DNA from: Streptomyces sp. NBC_00247
Lineage (GTDB): Bacteria; Actinomycetota; Actinomycetes; Streptomycetales; Streptomycetaceae
DNA: 64,000 nt
NCBI RefSeq assembly: GCF_036188265.1
Contig: NZ_CP108093.1
Location: 6,725,001 to 6,789,000, forward strand
Direction of reading: 5' to 3'
The notes beneath the pieces were generated by a model. The model had not been told where the DNA came from and did no database searches. It saw only the letters and a list, made by a program, of their open reading frames with translations. The position numbers and the translations under genes were made by a program. Positions 40,371 through 48,891 of the stretch are shown piece by piece; within the stretch, counting starts at the first letter, position 1; every line of letters begins with the position of its first letter.

Positions 40371-41639
40371 ATGAACCGACCGAACTTCCAGGGCGGCCCG
40401 TCACGTCGTGCCGTGCTCACCGCCGGAGCCGCCGCGGCCGGTCTCGCAGCTTTCGGCGCCGCTCCCGCGCACGCCGAGTCCTCCCACCGGGTGGCCGGGG
40501 CCGGCCGCCGTGCCCTCGGGTCGGGTGCCTCGCTCTACTCCCTGGTCGAGGGGTACAGCAGGTGGCAGCACCGCACCGGAAGCAGCGAGGAGGCCGCCGC
40601 CCTCCGGTGGCTGGAGGGACGGTTGCGGGAGCTGGGCGCGACCACCGCCCGCTGGTACTACGACTACCCGCACTACGCGTGGAAGGCGCAGGTCCGGGCC
40701 GGAGGCGTCAGCGTTCCCACCGTTCCGCTGTATTACGAGGGCGTCGGCCGGCGGAAGGGCCGCGCCGACTTCGTACGGCCCGTGACCACCAGCAAGGACG
40801 GCAACGACCCCGCCGTGCTCGCCGCGGTGGCCGACGCCGCCGCGGCCGGAGCCTCGGTGGCGGTCCTGCCCACCACCAGCACCACGGCCAACTACCCGGC
40901 GTACGACGGTCTTGTGGCCTACAACAGCGATCCCGACGCCCCGAAGACGGGCGTCCCGACGCTCCTCGTCCCCGGACGGTTCGCCGACCGGATCCAGCGG
41001 TACGGAGCCGACGTCGACTTCCGGGCCCGGACCGTCCAGGGGCGTGCGTACTGCCTGACCGGCTGGTTCGGCACCCGGAGGCCGGTCGCCGACCCGATCG
41101 TGGTCACCACCCCCCTCAGCGGATGGTTCACCTGCGCGGCCGAGCGCGGGACCGGCCTCGCGCTGGCTCTGGCGCTCGCCGCCGAGCTCTCGCGCGAGCA
41201 CCCGGTCTTCTTCCTCGGCAACACCGGCCACGAGCTGAGCAACTACGGTGTGCGCGCCTACCTGGCAGACGGTTTCGACCTCCGGCCGCGCGCGGTCTTC
41301 CACCTGGGCTCCGCCCTCGCGGCTGCCGCTCCCGGCCCCGACGGACGGCTCGCACTCACGCCCCGGGGCGCGGCCGCCAACCCCCGTCTCGACACGGTTC
41401 CCGGCCTCGCCGCCGATCTCGCCACCGCACGGTTCGGCCCGCTCGCCGCGTTCCCCGGTGAGGGCGCGGTCTGGAACAAGCTCCTCGGCCCCGCGGTCCC
41501 CCTGCTCTCCCTCGCCGGGAACTTCCGCCAGTTCCACACCCCCGACGACGTGCCCCGGGAGACCACCTCGCCCGAGGTGCTGGAACAGGCGTACACGGCG
41601 GTCCGGGCCGCGGCGGGTGACCTGATCGCCGTCGGCTGA
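40371..41639 (+). CDS. Tat-exported M28-like (PA domain) peptidase homologue
   Basis: 422 residues, start ATG 40371. Twin-arginine signal GGPSRRAVLTAGAAAAGL with cleavage near AHAES. The middle region (about 130-260, DPAVLAAVADAAAAGASVAVLP then GVPTLLVPG) resembles a protease-associated domain; the last third has the M28 fold order, ending FHTPDDVP, which corresponds to the C-terminal zinc His of the family. The usual first ligand motif (H-x-D-S) is replaced by TPLSGWFTCAAERGTG, and the Glu-Glu motif by NTGHELSNYG. Either the metal site differs or it is a non-peptidase homologue. Confidence 0.65.
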   Translation: MNRPNFQGGPSRRAVLTAGAAAAGLAAFGAAPAHAESSHRVAGAGRRALGSGASLYSLVEGYSRWQHRTGSSEEAAALRWLEGRLRELGATTARWYYDYPHYAWKAQVRAGGVSVPTVPLYYEGVGRRKGRADFVRPVTTSKDGNDPAVLAAVADAAAAGASVAVLPTTSTTANYPAYDGLVAYNSDPDAPKTGVPTLLVPGRFADRIQRYGADVDFRARTVQGRAYCLTGWFGTRRPVADPIVVTTPLSGWFTCAAERGTGLALALALAAELSREHPVFFLGNTGHELSNYGVRAYLADGFDLRPRAVFHLGSALAAAAPGPDGRLALTPRGAAANPRLDTVPGLAADLATARFGPLAAFPGEGAVWNKLLGPAVPLLSLAGNFRQFHTPDDVPRETTSPEVLEQAYTAVRAAAGDLIAVG

Positions 41640-41752
41640 CCCGGTGCGAGGTGCCGCCCGCGTCGACCCGCCCGCGAAAGAGCTGTCGCGGGGCCCCGGA
41701 ACACCGGGAGCGCCGACCGCTTGATCGTCCGAAGCCGGGGTAGCGAGATGCC

Positions 41753-43714
41753 ATGACCACCGACAACGCAACCACCCCCGGCACCGGTCACGTGCGGCCC
41801 GAGGTCGACGTCCGGGCGCTGACCGGGCTGCTCGACGGCGAGTACGCCGAGATCCGCGATCTCGTCCGGACCAACCTGGTGGCCCACGCCGCCGTCCTCG
41901 ACGAGGCCGACGAGCTCGGCATCGACGCGTTCCGCGAGCGGGTGCGCGAGATCGTGGTCGAGTTGGCCGCGACCGGCCAGACCGGCATGGGCTTCCCCGG
42001 CGAGTACGGCGGGGGCGGCGACATCGGAGCCTCCGTCGCCGCGTTCGAGACGCTCGCCTTCGGCGACCTCTCGGTGCTGGTGAAGGTCGGTGTGCAGTTC
42101 GGGCTCTTCGGAGGCGCGATCCTCCAACTCGGCACCCGACGCCACCACGAAGCCCATCTGGCCGACCTGATCACCGGGCGGCTGATGGGGTGCTTCGCGA
42201 TGACCGAGAGTGGGCACGGCTCCAACGTCCAAGCGCTCGGCACCGTCGCGAGGTACGACCCCGCCGCCCAGGAGTTCGTCATCACCACCGAGGGCGACCG
42301 GGCGCGCAAGGACTACATCGGCAACGCGGCCCGCCACGCCGAGCTGGCGGTCGTCTTCGCCCAGCTGGAGGTCGGCCGGAAGTCCGTGGGCGTGCACGCG
42401 TTCCTCGTGCCGATCCGCTCCGGTGGTGAGGTGGTGCCCGGAGTCCGGATCGAGGACGACGGCCGCAAGATGGGCCTCAACGGCGTGGACAACGGCCGCA
42501 TCCGGTTCGACGGGGTACGCGTGCCGCGCGAGGCGCTGCTCAACCGCTTCGCCGACGTCACCGCCGACGGCGTCTACGAGAGCGCGATCGACAACCCCGA
42601 CCGGCGCTTCTTCACCATGCTCGGCACGCTGGTGCAGGGCCGGGTCTGCGTCGGTGGAGCCGGCATCAACGCCGCGAAGGTAGCCCTCACGATCGCCACG
42701 AAGTACGCGGTACGGCGGCGGCAGTTCCAGGCGGCCCCGGAGGCCGAGGAGCAACTCCTCCTCGACTACGGCCTCCACCAGCGTCGGCTGCTGCCGCTCC
42801 TCGCGCGCACGTACGCCCTGCACTTCGCGCAGGACGTCGTGCGCACACAACTCCACGAGGCGTTCTCCGGCACCGGGGACGATCCGCACGCGCGGCGCCT
42901 GCTCGAATCACGCGCCGCCGGTACCAAGGCCCTCGGCACCTGGCACGCCACCCGGGTCATCCAGGAGTGCCGCGAGGCGTGCGGCGGCGCCGGGTATCTC
43001 ACCGTCAACCGTTTCGCCGCCCTCAGGAGCGACAGCGACGTCTTCACCACCTTCGAGGGCGACAACCACGTTCTCCTGCAGCTCGTGGCCAAGGGCCTGC
43101 TCACCCACTACGCGAGCGAGTTCGAGGACCTGGACCAGCTCGGCATGGTCCGCCACGTGACCGGTCTCGCCGTCGAGACGGTGCTGGAGAAGACGTCGGC
43201 CCACAAACTCCTCGAGCGGGTACGCGACCTGCTGCCCGGTGGCGACGAAGGGGACCAGGAAGCGGGCCTCCTCGACCCGGAGTACCAAATCGCCATGCTC
43301 CGCTACCGGGAGGAGCACATGCTCGCCGGCGCGGCACGCCGTCTCCAGCGCGGGATCGACCAGAAGCGCGACCCGGGCGCCGTCTTCTCACAGGTGCAGG
43401 ACCATGTGATCGGGGTCGCCCGCGCCCATGTCGAACGACTGGTGCTGGAGGCCTTCACCGACAAGGTGCGTACGTTGCCCGAGGGCGGCAACAAGGCCGC
43501 GCTGAGCCTGCTCCGCGACCTGTCCGCGCTGTCGGTCATCGAGTCGGACCGGGCCTGGTTCATGGAGCACGGCCGGCTGACCGTCCAGCGCTCCAAGGCG
43601 ATCACCCGCGAGGTCAACGAACTCTGCCGCAAGGTCCGCCCCCTCGCCGTCGACCTCGTCGACGCCTGGGGAATCCCGCCCGAGATGCTGCGCGCACCGG
43701 ACCTGGTCGGCTGA
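41753..43714 (+). CDS. Acyl-CoA dehydrogenase / acyl-CoA oxidase-like enzyme
   Basis: 653 residues, longer than standard acyl-CoA dehydrogenases (about 380) and in the size range of acyl-CoA oxidases. The FAD/substrate segment CFAMTESGHGSNVQALGT matches the family's MTE-x-G-x-G-S-x motif. Further on come VQGRVCVGGAGINAAKVAL and the C-terminal CGGAGYLTVNRF...TTFEGDN, whose Glu is the catalytic base in oxidases. The last 200 residues form the additional helical oxidase domain. It would introduce a trans-2,3 double bond into acyl-CoA. Start ATG 41753 with only a weak GCGAG. No other beta-oxidation gene adjoins it. Confidence 0.88.
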   Translation: MTTDNATTPGTGHVRPEVDVRALTGLLDGEYAEIRDLVRTNLVAHAAVLDEADELGIDAFRERVREIVVELAATGQTGMGFPGEYGGGGDIGASVAAFETLAFGDLSVLVKVGVQFGLFGGAILQLGTRRHHEAHLADLITGRLMGCFAMTESGHGSNVQALGTVARYDPAAQEFVITTEGDRARKDYIGNAARHAELAVVFAQLEVGRKSVGVHAFLVPIRSGGEVVPGVRIEDDGRKMGLNGVDNGRIRFDGVRVPREALLNRFADVTADGVYESAIDNPDRRFFTMLGTLVQGRVCVGGAGINAAKVALTIATKYAVRRRQFQAAPEAEEQLLLDYGLHQRRLLPLLARTYALHFAQDVVRTQLHEAFSGTGDDPHARRLLESRAAGTKALGTWHATRVIQECREACGGAGYLTVNRFAALRSDSDVFTTFEGDNHVLLQLVAKGLLTHYASEFEDLDQLGMVRHVTGLAVETVLEKTSAHKLLERVRDLLPGGDEGDQEAGLLDPEYQIAMLRYREEHMLAGAARRLQRGIDQKRDPGAVFSQVQDHVIGVARAHVERLVLEAFTDKVRTLPEGGNKAALSLLRDLSALSVIESDRAWFMEHGRLTVQRSKAITREVNELCRKVRPLAVDLVDAWGIPPEMLRAPDLVG

Positions 43715-43730
43715 CCCGGGGAGGCGGCGA

Positions 43731-44477
43731 TCACCAGGGGCGGCGGCCGGTGAGGTTCCGCCAATCCGTGCGGGCGTCGTCCAGGGCCGCACGAGCGCGC
43801 GGGAGCCTGGGGTCGGAGCTGTGGCGGGCGCGCGTCTCCTCCAGCCGCTGCTGCGCCTCTTCCACCGGACCGGTCGCCTTGCGGGCCTCGCCGAGGGCGG
43901 TTTCGAGCGCGGCGATGTCCTTCTCGCGCGTCTCGCGTGTCCGGTGCGCCGCGGCGGCGGCGTTACCGATTCGCACGCTGAACCTGCGCACGATCTCCTC
44001 GGGGAACTCTTCGCCCTCGTACCGCTCCATGTGCGTCTGCCCCTCGGGCCGGGTGAGGTAGACGTACGACACGTGCTCGGTGCGTGCGAGCTCGAACCGG
44101 ACGTGCAGGCCCGCCAGCGGAAGTTCGTCCTCCGCGACGAGGACCGCGTGTTCGTACAGCGAGATCGCACCCAGCTGGTCGATTCGAGTACCACGGACCG
44201 GCGTGCGCAACTGCTCCAGATCGGACTCGACTCGGCGGACCCCGCGCCGGTGGGCGGACTCCGCCCGCTTCACGCCGAACCACGCCCGCCTCGTCTCGCG
44301 ACGAGCGGTGCTCCTCAGCTTCCTCACCGAGCCGCGGGCTTCCGCCAGCGCCTTCCGCTCCTTGCCGTACGCCTCGTGGAACGCGTGGGCCCACCTGCCC
44401 GGGTACCGGACGAGCCGCCAGGCGGTCCAGCAACCGAGCAGAACCGGCGGCGCCGGCACCCACCACCACGTACTCAC
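43731..44477 (-). CDS. Membrane-anchored coiled-coil protein, unknown function
   Basis: 248 residues from GTG 44477, with GGGAG upstream. One N-terminal membrane helix (WWWVPAPPVLLGCWTAWRLV), then a basic coiled coil (about 40-95, KERKALAEARGSVRKLRSTARRET), a small globular beta segment (about 100-170, GAISLYEHAVLVAEDELPLAG, LARTEHVSYVYLTRPEG), and a second coiled coil to the end. I do not recognise a characterised family. The topology, with a short N-in or N-out anchor and long cytosolic coil, suggests an envelope-associated scaffold. It converges with the acyl-CoA oxidase-like gene. Confidence 0.75.
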   Translation of the reverse strand: MSTWWWVPAPPVLLGCWTAWRLVRYPGRWAHAFHEAYGKERKALAEARGSVRKLRSTARRETRRAWFGVKRAESAHRRGVRRVESDLEQLRTPVRGTRIDQLGAISLYEHAVLVAEDELPLAGLHVRFELARTEHVSYVYLTRPEGQTHMERYEGEEFPEEIVRRFSVRIGNAAAAAHRTRETREKDIAALETALGEARKATGPVEEAQQRLEETRARHSSDPRLPRARAALDDARTDWRNLTGRRPW

Positions 44478-44749
44478 ACGTTCTCCCTCCGCCGCGACAC
44501 GCCCGCACGGTCAACGACACCAATAGCGGGGAGCGGTGAGGTCCGTCAACCGCTGTGGCGGTCCGGCAGACGGGGAGGGCGCAGAGCGGCAGGTGTCGGG
44601 CACGAGCCGGGGCGGCTCGCCGCCCCGAACGGAGCCGGACGCCGCCCTGTCGGGAACCGTGGTGCGTACATGCGAAAATCCCCTCAGTTCGATGGATCAC
44701 CGCGGCCGACGGCGTACCGCCTGCCGCACCCGGGGGAGGGGAGCCTCGC

Positions 44750-46684
44750 ATGGCCCTGTTGTCGTCGAGTCCGAAGCCGTCCGCGACGCCCGGCCACGGC
44801 GACGAGTGGGCGCTGGTCGACGTGGAGACGTCCGGGCTGAGGCCTGGCCAGGACCGTGTGCTGTCCCTGGCGGTGCTCACGCTGGACGCGCACGGGCGGC
44901 AGACGGGGGAGTACCACACCCTCCTCGATCCGGGCTGCGACCCGGGACCGGTACACGTCCACGGCCTCACCTCCGAACGTCTCGCGGGCGCGCCCACCTT
45001 CGGCCAGGTGGCGCCGAAGGTGGGCGAGTACCTCGACGGCCGCGTGTTCGTCGCCCACAACGCGCACTTCGACTACAACTTCCTGTCCCACGAGTTCGCC
45101 CGCGCCGGTCTCGTGCTCCCCGTCGGCAGACGACTCTGCACGCTGGCCCTCAACCGTCTGGTCGGTCCCCCGACGGCCGATCTCAAGCTGGGCACACTTG
45201 CCGCGCACTACGGGGTGCGTCAGGAGCGGGCGCACGACGCGCAGGACGACGTACGCGTCCTCTCCGCAATCCTGCGCGGTTCGCTCGGCGCCGCCGAACG
45301 GCTCGGGCTCTCCTTGCCGTTCCTGGACTGCCCGCCGCGCCAGGGGTTCAGGCCCCGCACCCCCAAGGTGCCGTGTGCCTACCGGAATCCGGGCCGCCTG
45401 GAGCGCGGAATGCCACTGGTCCAGGGCATGAAGGTCAGCATCACCGGAGACACCCACGTATCCCGGGAGGAACTCGTCGCCCGTTCGGTCGAGGCCGGAC
45501 TGAACATGACGACCTCGGTCAGCGGTCAGACCAGCGCTCTCGTGACCAACGACCCCGCCACCGCGTCCGGGAAACTGCGCCGCGCCGCCGACGAGGGCGT
45601 TCTCCTCCTGGACGAGCCGACCTACCTGCGACTGCTGGAGGACGTACGGCCCGGTCAGGCCAAGGGTGCCGCTCGTCAGCCCCGCGCGGGCAGGGTGCCC
45701 GTGAGCGGGGCGACGGCGACGCCCGCCCCGAGCGCCGCCCCGGCCGTGAGCGTTCCGGAACCGCGCGTACCCGCTTCGACGGTGACCCCGCTCTCCACCC
45801 CGAAGGGCAGGGGAAGGGGGCCCCTGGCCGGGCGCCGGGTCCTGGTTCTCGGCGGCACCCACGGCGAGGCCGCCGAGGTACGCGTTCGGGCTGTCGCGCG
45901 GGGTGCCTCCGTGGCGGTGAACCTGTCGGCCGGTGTGACCGATGTCGTGGTGCTTCCCGGCGGCGAGGCCGACACGCGGCGGAGCCGGGTCACCTCCCTC
46001 GGCCTGCGGGTGCACGACGCCGACTGGCTCCTCGCCGCCGAGTCCGTCGTACTCGCCGAGTCCGCCGAGTCCGCCGAGCCCGTCGCACTCGCTGAATCCA
46101 CCGAGTCGGCCGCGCCCGGCGCGCTCCCACGGAGCGTGGCCGAGAACCCGCGGGACGGTGCGGAACTCATGGTCCGAGGCGCTGTCATCGACCTGTCGGA
46201 GACCGGTACGGCCTGGACGGTGGCAGCGGCCTGGGCCCAGCACACCGCATGCGACGTCGACGTGGTCGCGTTCGCCCTCGACGCGCACGAAAAGGTACCG
46301 GGGGACGAGGACTTCGTCTTCCACGGGGCGCCCGAGCACCCGGACGGGACGGTGAGACTCGCTACGGACGGTCCGACGGGGCAGGCCGTCTCCGTCGAGC
46401 TGGAGCGTCTGCCCCTGGAGATCCACCGGGTCGTCGTCGCTGCCGCGATCGACGGCGATGCGACGTTCTCCGAGGTCGGGGCCATCGAGATCACCGCCCT
46501 GCGCGGGGTCGGCGCAGCCCCTGCCGCGCGGGCCACACTCGACGCGGCCACCACCGAACGCACCATGATCCTGGCCGAGTTGTACCGCCGGGGCGACGGC
46601 TGGCGACTGCGGGCCGTAGGGCAGGGATACGACCACGGGCTGGCAGATCTGGCCCGCGGCTACGGCGTCGACGTCGCTGGATGA
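44750..46684 (+). CDS. DEDDh exonuclease - BRCT - BRCT - TerD fusion protein
   Basis: 644 residues, ATG 44750 after GGGGGAGGGGAG. Domains in order: DnaQ-like 3'-5' exonuclease (about 18-180) with all five catalytic residues visible (Asp24, Glu26, Asp108, His162, Asp167 in LVDVETSG, HNAHFDYNFL, HDAQDD); first BRCT (about 226-297); Pro/Ala linker; second BRCT-like domain (about 365-430, LAGRRVLVLGGTHGEAAEVRVRA); linker with repeated AES; and a C-terminal TerD calcium-binding domain (about 470-644, DVDVVAFALDAHEKVPGDEDFVFHG). BRCT and TerD domains link it to DNA damage and the tellurite/stress (Ter) network. It probably processes DNA ends in response to damage or phage; the role is untested. Confidence 0.9.
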   Translation: MALLSSSPKPSATPGHGDEWALVDVETSGLRPGQDRVLSLAVLTLDAHGRQTGEYHTLLDPGCDPGPVHVHGLTSERLAGAPTFGQVAPKVGEYLDGRVFVAHNAHFDYNFLSHEFARAGLVLPVGRRLCTLALNRLVGPPTADLKLGTLAAHYGVRQERAHDAQDDVRVLSAILRGSLGAAERLGLSLPFLDCPPRQGFRPRTPKVPCAYRNPGRLERGMPLVQGMKVSITGDTHVSREELVARSVEAGLNMTTSVSGQTSALVTNDPATASGKLRRAADEGVLLLDEPTYLRLLEDVRPGQAKGAARQPRAGRVPVSGATATPAPSAAPAVSVPEPRVPASTVTPLSTPKGRGRGPLAGRRVLVLGGTHGEAAEVRVRAVARGASVAVNLSAGVTDVVVLPGGEADTRRSRVTSLGLRVHDADWLLAAESVVLAESAESAEPVALAESTESAAPGALPRSVAENPRDGAELMVRGAVIDLSETGTAWTVAAAWAQHTACDVDVVAFALDAHEKVPGDEDFVFHGAPEHPDGTVRLATDGPTGQAVSVELERLPLEIHRVVVAAAIDGDATFSEVGAIEITALRGVGAAPAARATLDAATTERTMILAELYRRGDGWRLRAVGQGYDHGLADLARGYGVDVAG

Positions 46685-46698
46685 AGGAGCGCGGTTCC

Positions 46699-47583
46699 GT
46701 GGATTCTCACGAAGCGATACTGGTCGAGCGTCTCCACCGAGCGGGATACGCGGCCACGGGGATTGACAGATCCACCGGCGGAGCGGTCGCCGTCGCCGGG
46801 CTGGTGACCCTTGAGGACGGTTCCCAGGTATTCGCGAAAACCCTCCTCGGGCCGGACCAGGACGTCTTCCCCGTCGAGGCGGTCGGCCTGACGGAACTCC
46901 GCGAGATCGGCGGGGTGATCACGCCGGAAGTACTCTGCGCCTCGCCCCGACTGCTCGTGCTGGAGAAGATGCGGCCGCGCCGCGACGACGCACGTTTCTG
47001 GGAGCGGCTCGCCCACACGGTCGCCGCCCTCCACACCACCACCACCGGCGAGCGCTTCGGCTGGCACCGTCCGGGCTGGCTGGGCAGGCTGCGCCAGGAC
47101 AACACCTGGGACACCGACGGCCATACGTTCTTCGGGGAGCGGCGCATCCTGCGCTGGCTGGAGGAACCCCTGGTCGAGGCGGCTTTCGACGCCTCGGAGC
47201 GGCAGGCCCTGGAGCGGCTGTGCGCGGCCCTGCCCGAGCTGGTGCCGAACCGGCCACCGTGCCTGACCCACGGCGATCTGTGGCAGGAGAACATCGTCGC
47301 CACCGCCGACGGCGCACCCGTGCTCATCGACCCCGCCGTCTCCTACAACTGGCCGGAAGTCGACCTCAGCATGCTGTGGTGTTCCCCCCGTCCACCCGCC
47401 TCGGACCGGTTCTTCGCCGTCTACGAGGAGATCACCGGGATCGACGCGGGCTGGCGGGAGAGGATGGACCTCTTCCACCTCCGGGAACTGCTGGGCGTCA
47501 TCGCCCACGACGACGACGGCTGGGGAGCGGCGGAGGCCGTACGGAAGATCATCGCCCCGTTTCGGCGGGTCACGGGTTCGTAG
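46699..47583 (+). CDS. Fructosamine kinase-like / aminoglycoside phosphotransferase-fold protein
   Basis: 294 residues from GTG 46699, chosen because AAGGAG lies nine bases upstream. An ATG at 46681 would overlap the previous stop (ATGA) but has no ribosome site. The kinase fold is complete: GGAVAVAGLVTLEDGSQVFAKTL (ATP loop and Lys), CLTHGDLWQENIV (catalytic loop, Asp) and PVLIDPAVSYNWPEVDLSML (metal-binding Asp). The GDLW-x-x-N and WPE-D-L segments match fructosamine-3-kinases, which phosphorylate glycated lysines and promote deglycation. Probably in one transcript with the exonuclease gene. Confidence 0.88.
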   Translation: MDSHEAILVERLHRAGYAATGIDRSTGGAVAVAGLVTLEDGSQVFAKTLLGPDQDVFPVEAVGLTELREIGGVITPEVLCASPRLLVLEKMRPRRDDARFWERLAHTVAALHTTTTGERFGWHRPGWLGRLRQDNTWDTDGHTFFGERRILRWLEEPLVEAAFDASERQALERLCAALPELVPNRPPCLTHGDLWQENIVATADGAPVLIDPAVSYNWPEVDLSMLWCSPRPPASDRFFAVYEEITGIDAGWRERMDLFHLRELLGVIAHDDDGWGAAEAVRKIIAPFRRVTGS

Positions 47584-47922
47584 GGGCGGAGCGCGACGCG
47601 AGACGCCACCCCTCCGCCGAACGCGGGCTCACCCTCGACGCGACCGCGGTCCCCGCGTTCTTCCGCCCGCCCTCGAACGCTCGACGGCATGGAGCCGCAC
47701 ACGCTCCCGCGCTGTCCTTCCGGCGTCGGTCGACCCGCCGCCGTGCATGCTTCACCTCCACCGGAATGCCCGTCTCGCGGGCCCCGATGTCCGGCGAACG
47801 GGACCGACACCACGCTTTCCGGTCCCGCAGCACGCGCGCCATGGACCCTGCCCCGCCCGCGGCCTTGGACCCACGAGCCCGGTCGGCGGTGACGGTCAGC
47901 TCCTGAGCCGGGCGGTCACGGA
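47584..47922. other. Gap between the fructosamine kinase and 2-MIB genes
   Basis: About 340 bases with open frames in several phases but no ribosome site, family match or composition suggesting a gene. I see nothing else until the terminator at 47923. Confidence 0.4.
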
Positions 47923-47952
47923 AGTGGGCCCGTTCCGGGGAACGGGCCCACT
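47923..47952. terminator. Bidirectional terminator ending the 2-MIB operon
   Basis: 14-base-pair perfect stem AGTGGGCCCGTTCC / GGAACGGGCCCACT around a 2-base centre, 28 bases past the methyltransferase stop. It also faces the convergent fructosamine kinase gene. Confidence 0.82.
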
Positions 47953-47979
47953 GCACGGTGAGGCCGGAGACCGGACGGG

Positions 47980-48876
47980 TCAGACGCGGTCCGCCGCGAT
48001 CAGCAGGTACTGGAAGGAACCGTCCTTGTACGAGTTGATGAAGGCGTCCTCGATCCCGGTGACCAGCGAGGAGGTGGCCCGCAGCTCCCAGTAGGGCAGC
48101 GTGTCGGGGGTGAGGTCGACGACGGCCGTCGGCACGAGGCGGTTGTCGGCCATGGCGCGCAGGTACTCGCGGCGCGAGTGGATGTTGCACTCGAAGTGCG
48201 CGTTGATCTGCGAGACCCACTTGGAGGGCTGGCCGTAGCGCGGGTTCCAGCAGCCGGTGATGGTCACGTAGCGACCGCCGACTTCGAGGACGCGGGAGTG
48301 CTCGGCGAAGAGGTCCTCCAGGTCGACGTACATGCTCGACTCGTTGTTCCAGGAGCCCGCGACCGACCCGGTCTCGAAGGGGGTGGCGAGCATGTTGCAG
48401 ACGCGGGAGCGGACGTGGTCCTGGATACCCAGCTCAGCGGCACGGCCGTTGGCGAATTCGGCCTGCTTGGCGGAGAGCGTCACGCCCTCGACCGTGCAGC
48501 CGAAGCGCTGGTGCGCCATCACCATCGAGCCACCGCGGCCGCAGCCCGCGTCCACCAGGGTGTCGTCCCGGCCGATGTCGCCGAGGTGTCCCAGCAGGTA
48601 CTCGGCCTGGGCCGACTCCAGCCGGTGGAGTTCGGCGACGAGCTTCTTCTCGCTCTCGCTGTCCTCGGGACTGCCGAGTGCCGCGTGGTCCACGTCGCCG
48701 ATGCCGTAGTGGTGGTGGTACAGGCCGTCGACATCGCCCAGGCGCAGGTTCACCGGCCTGGCCTCCCCGTCCCAGTAGCGGGCGATGTCCCCCTGGTAGG
48801 GCGTCGCCGGGCTGGCCGTCGCCGGCCGGGGGAGGCGCAGGGAGGCGGGGGCGGGGGTGAGTTCGGTGTGGGTCAC
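47980..48876 (-). CDS. mtf: Geranyl diphosphate 2-C-methyltransferase (2-MIB pathway)
   Basis: 298 residues. Class I SAM methyltransferase with motif I LVDAGCGRGGSMV and the family signatures RLGDVDGLYHHHYGIGDVD and SWNNESSMYVDLEDLFAEHSRVL. These match the known GPP C-methyltransferases of Streptomyces, which add a methyl to C2 of geranyl diphosphate to give 2-methyl-GPP. The product feeds the cyclase encoded 15 bases upstream. Last gene of the shell-cyclase-methyltransferase operon. Confidence 0.96.
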   Translation of the reverse strand: MTHTELTPAPASLRLPRPATASPATPYQGDIARYWDGEARPVNLRLGDVDGLYHHHYGIGDVDHAALGSPEDSESEKKLVAELHRLESAQAEYLLGHLGDIGRDDTLVDAGCGRGGSMVMAHQRFGCTVEGVTLSAKQAEFANGRAAELGIQDHVRSRVCNMLATPFETGSVAGSWNNESSMYVDLEDLFAEHSRVLEVGGRYVTITGCWNPRYGQPSKWVSQINAHFECNIHSRREYLRAMADNRLVPTAVVDLTPDTLPYWELRATSSLVTGIEDAFINSYKDGSFQYLLIAADRV

Positions 48877-48891
48877 AGGTGGGTCCGTTCT

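Noticed and set aside
47584-47922. Small plus-strand frames between the fructosamine kinase gene and the 2-MIB terminator
   Set aside because: No ribosome site or recognisable domain, and they lie in a gap between convergent genes.
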